A program made the translations under genes and the position numbers. Source: an uncultured Oscillospiraceae bacterium (lineage in GTDB: Bacteria > Bacillota > Clostridia > Oscillospirales > Oscillospiraceae). From it: 12,264 nucleotides of DNA. How positions within the stretch are numbered: position 1 is the stretch's first letter; each line of letters begins with the position of its first letter. The notes under the pieces were generated by a model that was not told the DNA's origin, ran no database searches, and saw only the letters and a list, made by a program, of their open reading frames with translations. The stretch covers positions 1 through 12,264 of the forward strand of contig CANQZF010000028.1 of the NCBI GenBank assembly GCA_947628265.1, written 5' to 3'. Shown here in pieces: positions 5,844 to 11,972 of this stretch.

Positions 5844-7039
5844 CTCATACCTCCCAGCGTCCCCGCCAGACGCCCGCTGGACCAGGCCCACTGGAGGTTG
5901 TACCCCCCGCAGTCCCCGTCCACGTCCAGCACCTCGCCACAGGCGTAAAGCCCGGGGACCAGGCGGCTCTCCAGCGTCGCGGGGTCGAATTCCTCTGTCC
6001 GCATCCCCCCGGCGGTGACCTGCGCCCCCTCCATGCCCAGATCTCCGGTGACGGGGAGGGCGAGGCCCTTCACCGCGTCGGCCACCCGCGCGAGGTCGCC
6101 GTCGGTGAAATGGGAAATAGGTTCAGTCAAGGAATATCCCAGCTCCGTCACCAGGCACCGGCCCAGCTTGTTGTGGAGGATGCCGGTGAGGAGATTTTCC
6201 GCCGTCAGCTCCCCCGCCCGCCGGCGGGCGAGCATTTTTATAAGCTCCTCCCGGGGGACCCGGCGGAGAAGGTCCAGTCTCACGACGCCCCCGGGGCGCT
6301 CACAGGCGGCCCGGGAGATCTCAAAGATCGCGGGGCCGGTGAGGCCGTAGTCGGCGAACTGCACCTCGCCCCGGCTCTCCGCCGCCGTCACGCCGCCAAA
6401 AAGGAGCTCCACCCCGGCGTCGGCCCGGACGCCCCGGAGCTTCCGGGGCAGATCGTTCTCGGTCTTCAGCTGCACCAGCGACGGGCGCAGGGCCGTGCGG
6501 GCGTGGCCCAGGGAGGAGAGGAGCTCGTAGCCCAGCCCCGTGCCCCCGGCCTTCGTCCCGGCGATGCCCCCGGCGGCCACGATGAGCTTTTGGCAAAAAA
6601 GCGCCTCGCTGTCGCCCCGGACCTCAAATCCGCCCTTCACCCGCCGGACAGCGCGGACCTCGAACCCACACCGCAGCTCCACGCCCCGCTCCGTGGCGGC
6701 GAAGCGCAGCACGTCCACCACGCTCCCGGCCTGGTCGGAGTGGGGGTACACCCGCCCCGAGGGCTCCGAGACGGTGACAAGGCCGATATTTTTGAAAAAG
6801 TCCAGCGTCTCCGAAACGCCGAAGCGCTCAAGGGCGGGCCGGACGAAGCCGGGATCCCGTCCGTGGTAGCGCTCCGGGCCCATATCGAGGTTTGTCAGGT
6901 TGCACCGCCCGTTGCCGGTGACGGCCAGCTTGCGCCCCACCCGGGCGCACCGCTCCAGCACCGTGACGTGTGCCCGCCGTGAGGCCTCTATGGCCGCCGC
7001 GAGCCCCGAGGCCCCTCCGCCGACGATCACGACCTCCAC
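5840..7039 (-). CDS. FAD-dependent oxidoreductase, YhiN/HI0933 (COG2081) type
   Basis: A 399-residue flavoprotein of the HI0933-like family, whose cellular role is not established. The N terminus is a classic Rossmann FAD motif (VVIVGGGASGLAAA, residues 3-16) with TVLER closing strand 2. The family hallmark GRKLAVTGNGRCNLTN is at about 35-50. The C-terminal FAD contact GLYACGEVLDVDGDCGGYNL lies at about 363-382. Translation starts with GTG at 7039. An ATG two bases upstream is out of frame, and the ribosome site is a loose GGGGCGGGG rather than GGAGG, so the start is a little uncertain. It is the first gene of a two-gene operon, translationally coupled to the COG2509-type gene. The promoter is at 7074-7102. 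Confidence 0.92.
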   Translation of the reverse strand: MEVVIVGGGASGLAAAIEASRRAHVTVLERCARVGRKLAVTGNGRCNLTNLDMGPERYHGRDPGFVRPALERFGVSETLDFFKNIGLVTVSEPSGRVYPHSDQAGSVVDVLRFAATERGVELRCGFEVRAVRRVKGGFEVRGDSEALFCQKLIVAAGGIAGTKAGGTGLGYELLSSLGHARTALRPSLVQLKTENDLPRKLRGVRADAGVELLFGGVTAAESRGEVQFADYGLTGPAIFEISRAACERPGGVVRLDLLRRVPREELIKMLARRRAGELTAENLLTGILHNKLGRCLVTELGYSLTEPISHFTDGDLARVADAVKGLALPVTGDLGMEGAQVTAGGMRTEEFDPATLESRLVPGLYACGEVLDVDGDCGGYNLQWAWSSGRLAGTLGGMR

Positions 7040-7073
7040 ATTTCCCCGCCCCTTCCCGATGAATATTTTTTAT

Positions 7074-7102
7074 ATTATAGCCCACCCCCGCCCCTTTTGC
7101 AA
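7074..7102 (-). promoter_or_regulatory. Sigma-A-type promoter of the flavoprotein operon
   Basis: Minus strand -35 TTGCAA (7102-7097), 17-bp spacer, perfect -10 TATAAT (7079-7074). Start predicted near 7067, giving a leader of under 30 nt before the GTG at 7039. Confidence 0.8.
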
Positions 7103-7214
7103 CCTCCGCCGGGAAGACTTTCCCCGTGGAGCGCAGGGCGGGGCGCTTTCGCGGGGCTGTAACAAAAGGCGGCGGTGATGACATAGTTTAATGGAGCGCG
7201 ACCCGTCCTTTCAG

Positions 7215-7260
7215 CCGGCGCCCGGAGCGTCCTGCCCCGGGCAAATACCCCTTTCGCCGG
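7215..7260. repeat. Nested inverted repeat in the divergent intergenic region
   Basis: The outer arms are CCGGCG (7215-7220) and CGCCGG (7255-7260). The inner arms are GCCCGG (7220-7225) and CCGGGC (7237-7242). It sits in the 371-bp gap between the two divergent operons and partly overlaps the direct repeat at 7245-7279. Apart from these, the flavoprotein promoter and a weak -10, I see nothing definite in 7103-7410. Confidence 0.4.
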
Positions 7261-7279
7261 TCCTGATGCCCCTTTCACC
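7245..7279 (+). promoter_or_regulatory. Candidate LytTR operator: imperfect direct repeat with a 21-nt period
   Basis: Two 14-nt copies, ATACCCCTTTCGCC (7245-7258) and ATGCCCCTTTCACC (7266-7279), differ at two positions and start exactly 21 nt apart. LytTR regulators bind two direct repeats about two helical turns apart (roughly 9 bp plus a 12-13 bp gap). The site lies upstream of a LytTR gene and just before the place a -35 would occupy for the -10-like TATTTT at 7305. The words do not closely match the published AgrA/VirR-type consensus, so the support is geometry and location. Confidence 0.4.
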
Positions 7280-7302
7280 CAAAAAGGATGGCGAGATCCG
7301 CC

Positions 7303-7315
7303 TGTATTTTATATA
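7303..7315 (+). promoter_or_regulatory. Possible activator-dependent -10 for the LytTR operon
   Basis: TGTATTTTATATA holds -10-like words (TATTTT 7305-7310, TATATA 7310-7315) but has no recognisable -35 upstream. That would suit activation from the adjacent direct repeat. Weak evidence on its own. Confidence 0.25.
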
Positions 7316-7410
7316 GTTCCCGCAAGGTGTCGATATATGTCGCCTTGACCATGCCCCATTGACGCGCGGGGACATCGGAGGGGAGGGAGAACGGGTCACG
7401 GTCCGAGCAC

Positions 7411-8187
7411 ATGGAAGATAGTACAGAGAAAAAGCTGCTCAATTTGTCGCAGCGCGTACTTTCCTGCGTCCACGCGGGCAGTCTCCGGCGGCTCCTCTCC
7501 CTATGTACGCCGGACGCCCTGCTGAAATACGGCCCCCGGTGCGGCCATCTGAGAAACAGCGGGGAGGCGCTGGGCCTCCTCTCCATGGGTCCGGCCAGGG
7601 TCTCCTGGGTCCGGGCCCCGTATATCGGAAATCTCGGCGTCGGCGGAGCTCTGGTGGCCGGCGCTTATTTGGTCCGGCCGGAGGGGCCCCCGGCGGCCCC
7701 TCCCCTGCGCCTTGAATGCACGCTCCTTTTCTTCGGCGGCAAGGCCGCCTACATAGAGCTGGCCCGCCCCACGCCTCCGGGCCGGCGGCATATCGTCAGC
7801 GCCGTCAACAGGGACGTCTATTGCCTCTATGAGTGCGACATTTTGTATGTGGAGGTCTTTCAGGACCACCTCCATTGGCATCTCCCCGGGGAGCTCGTGG
7901 AGTCCCTGGGCACCCTCTCCGGCGTCGCCCAGCGCCTGTCGGAGGATTTCGTAAAGGTCCACCGCAGCTACATCGTCAACAAAAACCATGTGATGAGCGT
8001 CCGGCGGTGCGGCGGGAAGCAGTGCGCCCTCACCATGGACAACGGGGACGTGATCCCCATCCCCTACGACAAATTTGTGGCCTGCCGGGACGAGCTGGCC
8101 TGTCCCGCCGGGGGGATGCCCCTTTCGGCCGCCCTGGGGCCGGGTCGGGCCGAGGACCCTTGCCACGCCCCGCGCTTTCCGCCATAA
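7411..8187 (+). CDS. LytTR-family transcription regulator with an N-terminal NTF2-like domain
   Basis: A 258-residue DNA-binding protein. Residues about 127-228 form a LytTR domain: HIVSAVNRDVYCLYECDILYVEVF, a helix, then the hallmark FVKVHRSYIVNKNHV (180-194) and a final strand pair ending VIPIPYDKF. Residues about 10-120 read as an NTF2/SnoaL-like alpha+beta domain that could bind a small ligand; this is inferred from pattern only. There is no response-regulator receiver domain and no membrane segment, so any signal is cytosolic. The tail after 230 is Pro/Gly-rich. The ATG at 7411 is the first usable start after an in-frame stop at 7360, but the nearest AGGGAG is about 20 nt away, so translation initiation looks weak. 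The next gene starts 50 nt later and is probably co-transcribed. Confidence 0.85.
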   Translation: MEDSTEKKLLNLSQRVLSCVHAGSLRRLLSLCTPDALLKYGPRCGHLRNSGEALGLLSMGPARVSWVRAPYIGNLGVGGALVAGAYLVRPEGPPAAPPLRLECTLLFFGGKAAYIELARPTPPGRRHIVSAVNRDVYCLYECDILYVEVFQDHLHWHLPGELVESLGTLSGVAQRLSEDFVKVHRSYIVNKNHVMSVRRCGGKQCALTMDNGDVIPIPYDKFVACRDELACPAGGMPLSAALGPGRAEDPCHAPRFPP

Positions 8188-8237
8188 TGGCCTCAAGGAC
8201 CCTGGCCAGGGCGAAAAAAAGAAAAGGAGCGGCAAAA

Positions 8238-9074
8238 ATGGCAAGTGTACAAAAATTTATGGATAAGTTCACCGGCGCGTCCGAGGCCCGGGAACAGGCC
8301 CGGAAGGAGGCGGCCAGTCTCATACAGCTGGCCAATTCCAAGCTCGACAAGCTGGAGCTCAGCATGCGCGAAATGTTCCGCAACCGGGAGCTGGAGTCCC
8401 AGGTCGCCATCGTGGGGGACCGGATGGGGGCTTTCTCCAGGGAATACCGGGTGAACTACTCCGACGGGGGTGTCTCCAACGCCGTGGACGAGCTCATCGA
8501 CCAGATCATGTCCATCGGCAGTGAAAAAGTCACCGCCATCATCTCCAAGGTCATCAAGAACGCCCTGAGCGCCATGTTCACCTCCGTCAACGTGACTGAG
8601 GAGGAGAAGCGCTTCTTCGTGCTGCTGCTGGAGGGTGCGGCCATGGTCCGTTACGACATCTGGATCTGGAAGAGCAGCGAGCAGGACCAGTCCCTTTTCA
8701 AGCACGCCGAGAGCGTGGTGGCCATCACCTACGCAAGGTCCGTGGTGGACCACACGAAGCTCACCGAGGACGAGCTGAACGACGGCATCTATCGGAGCCT
8801 CGGCGGGGCAAGCCTGCGGGAGATCATCGACTTTAAAAAGGAGCTTTTGGAGCTTTATAAGCTGAAGGCCAACGACGGCTCGGCCGCGAGCTTCTCCCTG
8901 CCCGCCGAGCCCACGGACGCGGAGCTGGACGGGGCGCTCCTGACCGCGATCCGCGCCAACGCCGGCGAGGCCCAGGCCATGGGCATGGAGCTTCTGGACC
9001 AGCCCTCGGCCCCCCTGCCCCCGGTGGTCGGCGAGCTCCTCTCCCTGGACGTCAGCGGCTACGTCCCCAGATAA
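8238..9074 (+). CDS. Uncharacterised helical cytosolic protein paired with the LytTR regulator
   Basis: I do not recognise this 278-residue protein. It has no signal peptide, no hydrophobic membrane segment and no cysteine. The sequence suggests nearly all helix: a charged amphipathic stretch at about 12-52 (EAREQARKEAASL, LDKLELSMREMFRNREL) that could form a coiled coil, then helices around VDELIDQIMSIGSEKVTAIISKV, a more hydrophobic core (FFVLLLEGAAMVRYDIWIW, about 126-144), and ELNDGIYRSL / LREIIDFKKELLELYKL. A Pro/Ala-rich acidic tail follows from about 215. The ATG at 8238 is preceded by AAGGAG with an 8-nt gap; longer readings start inside the regulator gene. It follows the LytTR gene by 50 nt and ends at a terminator, so it is likely that regulator's partner or target. 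Codon use fits a real gene. Confidence 0.85.
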   Translation: MASVQKFMDKFTGASEAREQARKEAASLIQLANSKLDKLELSMREMFRNRELESQVAIVGDRMGAFSREYRVNYSDGGVSNAVDELIDQIMSIGSEKVTAIISKVIKNALSAMFTSVNVTEEEKRFFVLLLEGAAMVRYDIWIWKSSEQDQSLFKHAESVVAITYARSVVDHTKLTEDELNDGIYRSLGGASLREIIDFKKELLELYKLKANDGSAASFSLPAEPTDAELDGALLTAIRANAGEAQAMGMELLDQPSAPLPPVVGELLSLDVSGYVPR

Positions 9075-9092
9075 TCGCCGCGCGAAAAAATT

Positions 9093-9127
9093 AAAAAAGA
9101 CCGGGAGGCGCCGCCTCTCGGTCTTTT
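9093..9127. terminator. Bidirectional intrinsic terminator between convergent operons
   Basis: GACCG-G-GAGGC (9099-9109) pairs with GCCTC-T-CGGTC (9113-9123) around a GCC loop. T4 follows on the plus strand and T6AAT6 on the minus strand. It ends the LytTR operon and the sigma/DUF4367/secreted-protein operon, and is stronger in the minus direction. Confidence 0.9.
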
Positions 9128-9142
9128 CTGTTGTACGGGGGG

Positions 9143-9577
9143 TCATGCCGCTTTGGGGTTTGTGCTAAAGAGCATATTACCCCAGCCGCCGTCAAGGGTG
9201 GCGTAAAACATAATCACGGCATAATACTGATAGCCGGTTTCTACCTGGAGCCTTATGGACCCGGCATAGAAGAAATCGTCGGTGATCATCAGGCCGGGGT
9301 AGGTTGTATAGTAGTATGTCGCGACAAGCTCATCGCTTCCGGCGTTAGGCGTCTCGCCTAACATCTTGAAGACGTTGACCATATGCGCCCCAATGGTGTC
9401 CATAATGTCTGTCCCAACGACGTTAAATTCAACGGAGATGTCCCCCGGACCCCACCTATGGATGTAGCCGCCCCCTGAGGAAATATACTCGTTGGTATAT
9501 TCCGCCGCAAATACGGAGGTACTGAGAACAGAAAGAATCATGATTGCCATGACCAGGTATTTAATATATTTTTTCAA
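9143..9577 (-). CDS. Small secreted protein, possibly DUF6147-like
   Basis: A 144-residue protein with a clear Sec signal peptide: a KKYIK charged start, a hydrophobic core (LVMAIMILSVLSTSV) and a VFA-A cleavage site near residue 24/25. The mature part is short, beta-rich and Tyr/Gly-rich with no cysteines, consistent with a small extracellular sandwich domain. It resembles the DUF6147 group of small clostridial secreted proteins; I hold that lightly. Translation starts at TTG (9577), 10 nt after GGAGG (9588-9592), which lies inside the end of the preceding gene. The stop of that gene is 6 nt upstream, so the pair is co-transcribed and probably coupled. As last gene of a sigma-factor operon it may be an effector or sensed component of that module. 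GC is about half, lower than the flanks. Confidence 0.8.
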   Translation of the reverse strand: MKKYIKYLVMAIMILSVLSTSVFAAEYTNEYISSGGGYIHRWGPGDISVEFNVVGTDIMDTIGAHMVNVFKMLGETPNAGSDELVATYYYTTYPGLMITDDFFYAGSIRLQVETGYQYYAVIMFYATLDGGWGNMLFSTNPKAA

Positions 9578-9583
9578 AAACTT

Positions 9584-10429
9584 TCAACCTCCAATCGACT
9601 CAAGTATTTTGATAAGTTCTTCGTATGAGTCCAAGCCTGATAAGCGGCATTCAACGTTATCTGACGTCCAAACCGCAAGATATTTATCCGCGTTTGTCAT
9701 AATGTGAAATTTAATCCCATTGTGTTCATAGAATTCAAGTGATTGATCATCTATGTTATATAAATTTTTCGGGTCTCCAGACAGTAACCGAACATAGGAT
9801 AAAATGATACGATTTCCTTTTCCCCCAAATGTGCCCAGGAGCATGTATGATTCCGGATCATCTGAAGCCGTTATCTTTGATTCTTCGCATCCCTCCGGCC
9901 AATATGTAGGAAGATAATTGGAATCAATACTGCCTTGTTCCATCGCTTCCTTCATTCCCTGCAACTGTGGCGGGGTCTTCGCACCGTTTTTTCCCGATTT
10001 ATCCGTCATCGACAGCCCGAAGGCCTCCGCCGTCCAATGGGCGATCCGGTCAAAGACGTCGATTCCCCTGGCGTAGGCCACGGCCACGGAGGCGGCCATG
10101 AGGGCGGCGATCACTGCGGCGACGATGCCCACTTTCAGAAGGGCGCGGGGGCGGCGGCGCTTCTTGTCCTCGGCTTTCACGCGCTTCATAAAGCGCTCAT
10201 ACGCCTCCCGGGTATCCACAGGCCGGGTCTGCGGGGACTTGCGCTCGATGGCGTCAAGGTACATCTCTAAAAGCTCCCCGTCAAAGGAGTCCTCGTCCAT
10301 CTCTAAAAAGAGGATCTTCAGCTCCTCCTCCAGCTCCTCCACGGACATGGAATTCAGTTCCTCTGCCAGCTTGTCCATCTCATGAGGCGAATTCAACATG
10401 TTCCCGCCGGCGTTTTTTTCGCTTTCCAT
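9584..10429 (-). CDS. Single-pass membrane protein with DUF4367-like outer domain, probable anti-sigma factor
   Basis: A 281-residue protein. Residues 1-90 are an acidic helical cytoplasmic part (VEELEEELKILFLEMDED, then EAYERFMKRVKAEDKKRRRPR). One membrane helix lies at about 97-119, preceded by the basic cluster, so the C terminus is outside. The outer part (about 170-281: NYLPTYWPEG, ... MLLGTFGG, ... AVWTSDNVECRLSG, then EELIKILESIGG) looks like DUF4367, a domain often found beside sigma factors in clostridia. It lies 73 bp downstream of a sigma gene, hence the anti-sigma call. The ATG at 10429 has AAGGGG and AGGAGG upstream; M11 is an alternative start. Base composition shifts sharply inside the gene, from about 65-68% GC (10021-10140) to about 32-42% (9661-9840), near residue 140. 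Confidence 0.8.
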   Translation of the reverse strand: MESEKNAGGNMLNSPHEMDKLAEELNSMSVEELEEELKILFLEMDEDSFDGELLEMYLDAIERKSPQTRPVDTREAYERFMKRVKAEDKKRRRPRALLKVGIVAAVIAALMAASVAVAYARGIDVFDRIAHWTAEAFGLSMTDKSGKNGAKTPPQLQGMKEAMEQGSIDSNYLPTYWPEGCEESKITASDDPESYMLLGTFGGKGNRIILSYVRLLSGDPKNLYNIDDQSLEFYEHNGIKFHIMTNADKYLAVWTSDNVECRLSGLDSYEELIKILESIGG

Positions 10430-10502
10430 GGTCTCACCCCTTCCTCCTCTGCTTATATATGTGTTGAGCGCGGCGTTTTGTTATCATAAAAAGAAAAAAA
10501 TT

Positions 10503-10973
10503 TCATTTGCTCATCAGCCCCCGGCATTTCTTGATGACCCTGCACACCTTCACCCGGGATGCCATCTCGGAAATACCCAGCCTCCGGCTTATCTCCTGGT
10601 AGCTCAGCTCCTGTTCGAACCGCCACAGGATGAGCTCCCTGTCTCGGGGAGAGAGCTCCGCCGGCAGAATATGCGACAGCGGCTCCATATCCTCCGGGGC
10701 CGTGAGCTCGTCCATGTTCTCCAGGGAGACGTTGAGCGTCTTGGAGAGCTGACGGCTGTCGTTGCGTATGCAGTATTTCAGCGTGGCGACCAGCCACGCT
10801 CTGGGGTTCTGGTGGTTCACAAGCTTGTCGTAGGCGTTCATGGCGCGGATGAAGACCTCCTGGACCAGGTCCTCCGCGTCCGCCTCGTTTATGACGAAGA
10901 TCCGGGCAATACGCAGCAAAAAGATGTAGTTCCCCTCATAGAGCCATTTAAAAAACTTCTGCTTCTCTGTCAT
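10503..10973 (-). CDS. Sigma-70 family RNA polymerase sigma factor (ECF-like)
   Basis: A compact 156-residue sigma factor. The sigma-2 region is at about 9-75 (YIFLLRIARIFVINEADAED, then LVQEVFIRAMNAYDKL and NPRAWLVATLKYCIRND). A short acidic linker follows. Sigma-4 is at about 106-153 (LSPRDRELILWRFEQELSYQ, then EISRRLGISEMASRVKVCRVIKKC), where the helix-turn-helix has Met-Ala in place of the usual Gly-Thr. The ATG at 10973 follows GGAGG with a 7-nt gap. Much longer readings run upstream through spoVT in antisense and are not credible. It heads a three-gene minus-strand operon with the DUF4367 protein (73-bp gap holding a T-rich stretch but no clear terminator) and the secreted protein, and probably controls a small envelope regulon. 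Confidence 0.9.
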   Translation of the reverse strand: MTEKQKFFKWLYEGNYIFLLRIARIFVINEADAEDLVQEVFIRAMNAYDKLVNHQNPRAWLVATLKYCIRNDSRQLSKTLNVSLENMDELTAPEDMEPLSHILPAELSPRDRELILWRFEQELSYQEISRRLGISEMASRVKVCRVIKKCRGLMSK

Positions 10974-11018
10974 CACGCCGCCTCCGTGGAATGTCGAAAA
11001 ATGCGCTTTAATGACGAT

Positions 11019-11047
11019 AATATAACACATCTGACAGAAAAATGAAA
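11019..11047 (-). promoter_or_regulatory. Possible promoter of the second sigma-factor operon
   Basis: Minus strand TTTCAT (11047-11042), 17-bp spacer, TATATT (11024-11019), about 46 nt before the ATG. The -10 is fair and the -35 is weak. The sigma factor could instead drive its own promoter, but I see no repeat of this arrangement elsewhere in the window. Confidence 0.4.
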
Positions 11048-11131
11048 CATGAAATCTAAAAATTTGAAAATTTCCCCTCAAAAAAGGGCCCGGATTCTCC
11101 GCCGCCCCCGGTTTGAGCGGTTCGCGAGAGG

Positions 11132-11149
11132 CGTTATTGGCAAATAACG
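11132..11149. promoter_or_regulatory. Inverted repeat just upstream of the spoVT promoter
   Basis: CGTTATT (11132-11138) and AATAACG (11143-11149) flank GGCA, a perfect 7-bp inverted repeat ending 6 nt before the -35 element. AbrB-type proteins prefer AT-rich, flexible sites, so this could be an operator for SpoVT or another regulator. That is inference only. Confidence 0.4.
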
Positions 11150-11155
11150 GCACCT

Positions 11156-11184
11156 GCATATTGGCGGTTTTTCGGCGGATACTA
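11156..11184 (+). promoter_or_regulatory. Sigma-G (or sigma-F) type forespore promoter for spoVT
   Basis: The -35 GCATA (11156-11160) fits GMATR. After a 17-nt spacer, GATACTA (11178-11184) matches the sigma-G -10 CATNHTA except for its first base. Read one base earlier, GGATACTAA also nearly fits the sigma-F -10. In Bacillus subtilis spoVT is a sigma-G gene, so element and gene agree. No sigma-A promoter is seen here. Confidence 0.7.
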
Positions 11185-11222
11185 ATTCCTGTCGATACAA
11201 ATAGAGACAGGAGGACTTCAAA

Positions 11223-11762
11223 ATGAAGGCAACAGGAATAGTTCGCAGGATCGACGACCTCGGCAGAGTCGTCATCCCCAAGGAGATCCGCCGCACCATG
11301 CGCATCCGCGACGGCGACCCGCTGGAGATCTACACGGAGAAGGACGGAGAGGTCATCTTCAAGAAGTATTCCCCCATGGGGGAGCTCTCCGATTTCGCGG
11401 GGCAGATGGTGGAGACGCTGAGCAAGGCCACGAGCCTCCCCGCCGCCATCACGGACCGGGACAGCGTCATCGCCGTGTGCGGCGTCCAAAAGCGAGAGCT
11501 CCTTGGCCGCCCCGTAAGCCCTGAGCTGGAGGCCATCATGGAGGGCCGCCAGGTCTACCACCGGGGCCAGGGCGAAAAGGGCGTGGAGCCCGCCGACGGC
11601 GTGGACAAATACGCCGTCACCGTGGCCGCCCCCATCCTCACCGAGGGCGACGTCATGGGCTGCGTCCTCTTCTTCGGCGAGGGCGACGCCACCGTGGGCG
11701 AGGTGGAATACAAGTTGGCCCAGACCGTGGCAGGGTTTTTGGGAAAACAGATGGAAAACTAA
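11223..11762 (+). CDS. spoVT: Stage V sporulation protein T, AbrB-family regulator
   Basis: Forespore transcription regulator that tunes the sigma-G regulon. The 179-residue length is typical. Residues 1-51 form the swapped-hairpin AbrB DNA-binding domain (MKATGIVRRIDDLGRVVIPK, EIRRTMRIRDGDPLEIY). Residues about 53-178 form the GAF-like C-terminal domain (LSDFAGQMVETLSKATSLPA, AITDRDSVIAVCG, then APILTEGDVMGCVLFFGEGD), which marks SpoVT rather than the shorter AbrB/Abh. The ATG at 11223 follows AGGAGG with a fitting gap. The promoter at 11156-11184 is of forespore type and a terminator follows directly. The gene stands alone, divergent from the sigma-factor operon and separated from it by 249 bp. 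It is the main evidence that the organism sporulates. Confidence 0.95.
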   Translation: MKATGIVRRIDDLGRVVIPKEIRRTMRIRDGDPLEIYTEKDGEVIFKKYSPMGELSDFAGQMVETLSKATSLPAAITDRDSVIAVCGVQKRELLGRPVSPELEAIMEGRQVYHRGQGEKGVEPADGVDKYAVTVAAPILTEGDVMGCVLFFGEGDATVGEVEYKLAQTVAGFLGKQMEN

Positions 11763-11796
11763 TTCCCGGAAAAGACCTGAAGGTCTTTTCCGGGAA
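11763..11796 (+). terminator. Terminator hairpin directly after spoVT
   Basis: A perfect 15-bp inverted repeat (11763-11777 with 11782-11796, loop TGAA) starts at the base after the stop codon. The inner part, GACC-TGAA-GGTC followed by TTTT, acts as the intrinsic terminator. The outer arms add stability rather than a further T-run. Confidence 0.75.
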
Positions 11797-11808
11797 GGGG
11801 GAACGTGC

Positions 11809-11852
11809 GGGACCCCGTCCGTGAATTCTGCGGAATTCACGGACGGGGTCCC
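11809..11852. repeat. Perfect 20-bp palindrome with a 4-nt loop
   Basis: Arms 11809-11828 and 11833-11852 are perfectly complementary (GGGACCCCGTCC... then GAATTC at the tip) around TGCG. No T-run follows, so this is not a plain terminator. It stands 12 nt after the spoVT terminator and begins a 450-nt gene-free stretch. Confidence 0.85.
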
Positions 11853-11855
11853 TGC

Positions 11856-11966
11856 TGTTTTGCTCCGCGCACGGCCCGCAGGGCCGCACTGCGACTCGCC
11901 AAGAGCCGCCGCGTTGCGGCGGTTGCTCGCTTGCATGACGCCTGCGGGCGTCAACTGCGCAAAACA
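11856..11966. repeat. Cloverleaf-like multi-hairpin element
   Basis: An outer 8-bp stem TGTTTTGC/GCAAAACA (11856-11863 with 11959-11966) encloses three perfect GC-rich hairpins: 11872-11877/11881-11886 (loop GCA), 11906-11912/11916-11922 (loop GTT) and 11936-11942/11947-11953 (loop TGCG). ORFs across it are low-complexity and not protein-like. It may be a dispersed repeat or a structured RNA; it is not a tRNA. Confidence 0.55.
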
Positions 11967-11972
11967 AAAGGG

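Noticed and set aside
4971..5948. Long plus-strand reading frame opposite the flavoproteins
   Set aside because: It lies antisense to two well-supported genes and its product is Gly/His/Pro/Arg-rich with no domain pattern, as expected from a GC-rich third-position shadow.
6110..6982. Plus-strand reading frame inside the COG2081-type gene
   Set aside because: It is antisense to a clear Rossmann flavoprotein and its composition is that of a GC-skew artefact.
7275..7352. 25-codon minus-strand ORF (MVKATYIDTLRELYKIQADL...)
   Set aside because: The peptide looks oddly protein-like, but it has no Shine-Dalgarno and no promoter of its own and overlaps the presumed control region of the LytTR gene. 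A remnant or small protein cannot be excluded.
8193..9146. Long minus-strand reading frame opposite the unknown helical protein
   Set aside because: The opposite strand has the ribosome site, operon context and a terminator. This frame has low-complexity Gly/Val/His/Asp content and no start signal.
10974..11954. Upstream extension of the second sigma factor through spoVT
   Set aside because: It would run antisense through spoVT and its promoter and add residues of no sigma-like character. The ATG at 10973 has a good ribosome site.
11856..11966. tRNA or tRNA-like gene suggested by the cloverleaf outline
   Set aside because: There is no anticodon arm, no T-loop GTTCRA sequence, no 7-nt loops and no CCA-compatible end; the arm loops are only 3-4 nt.
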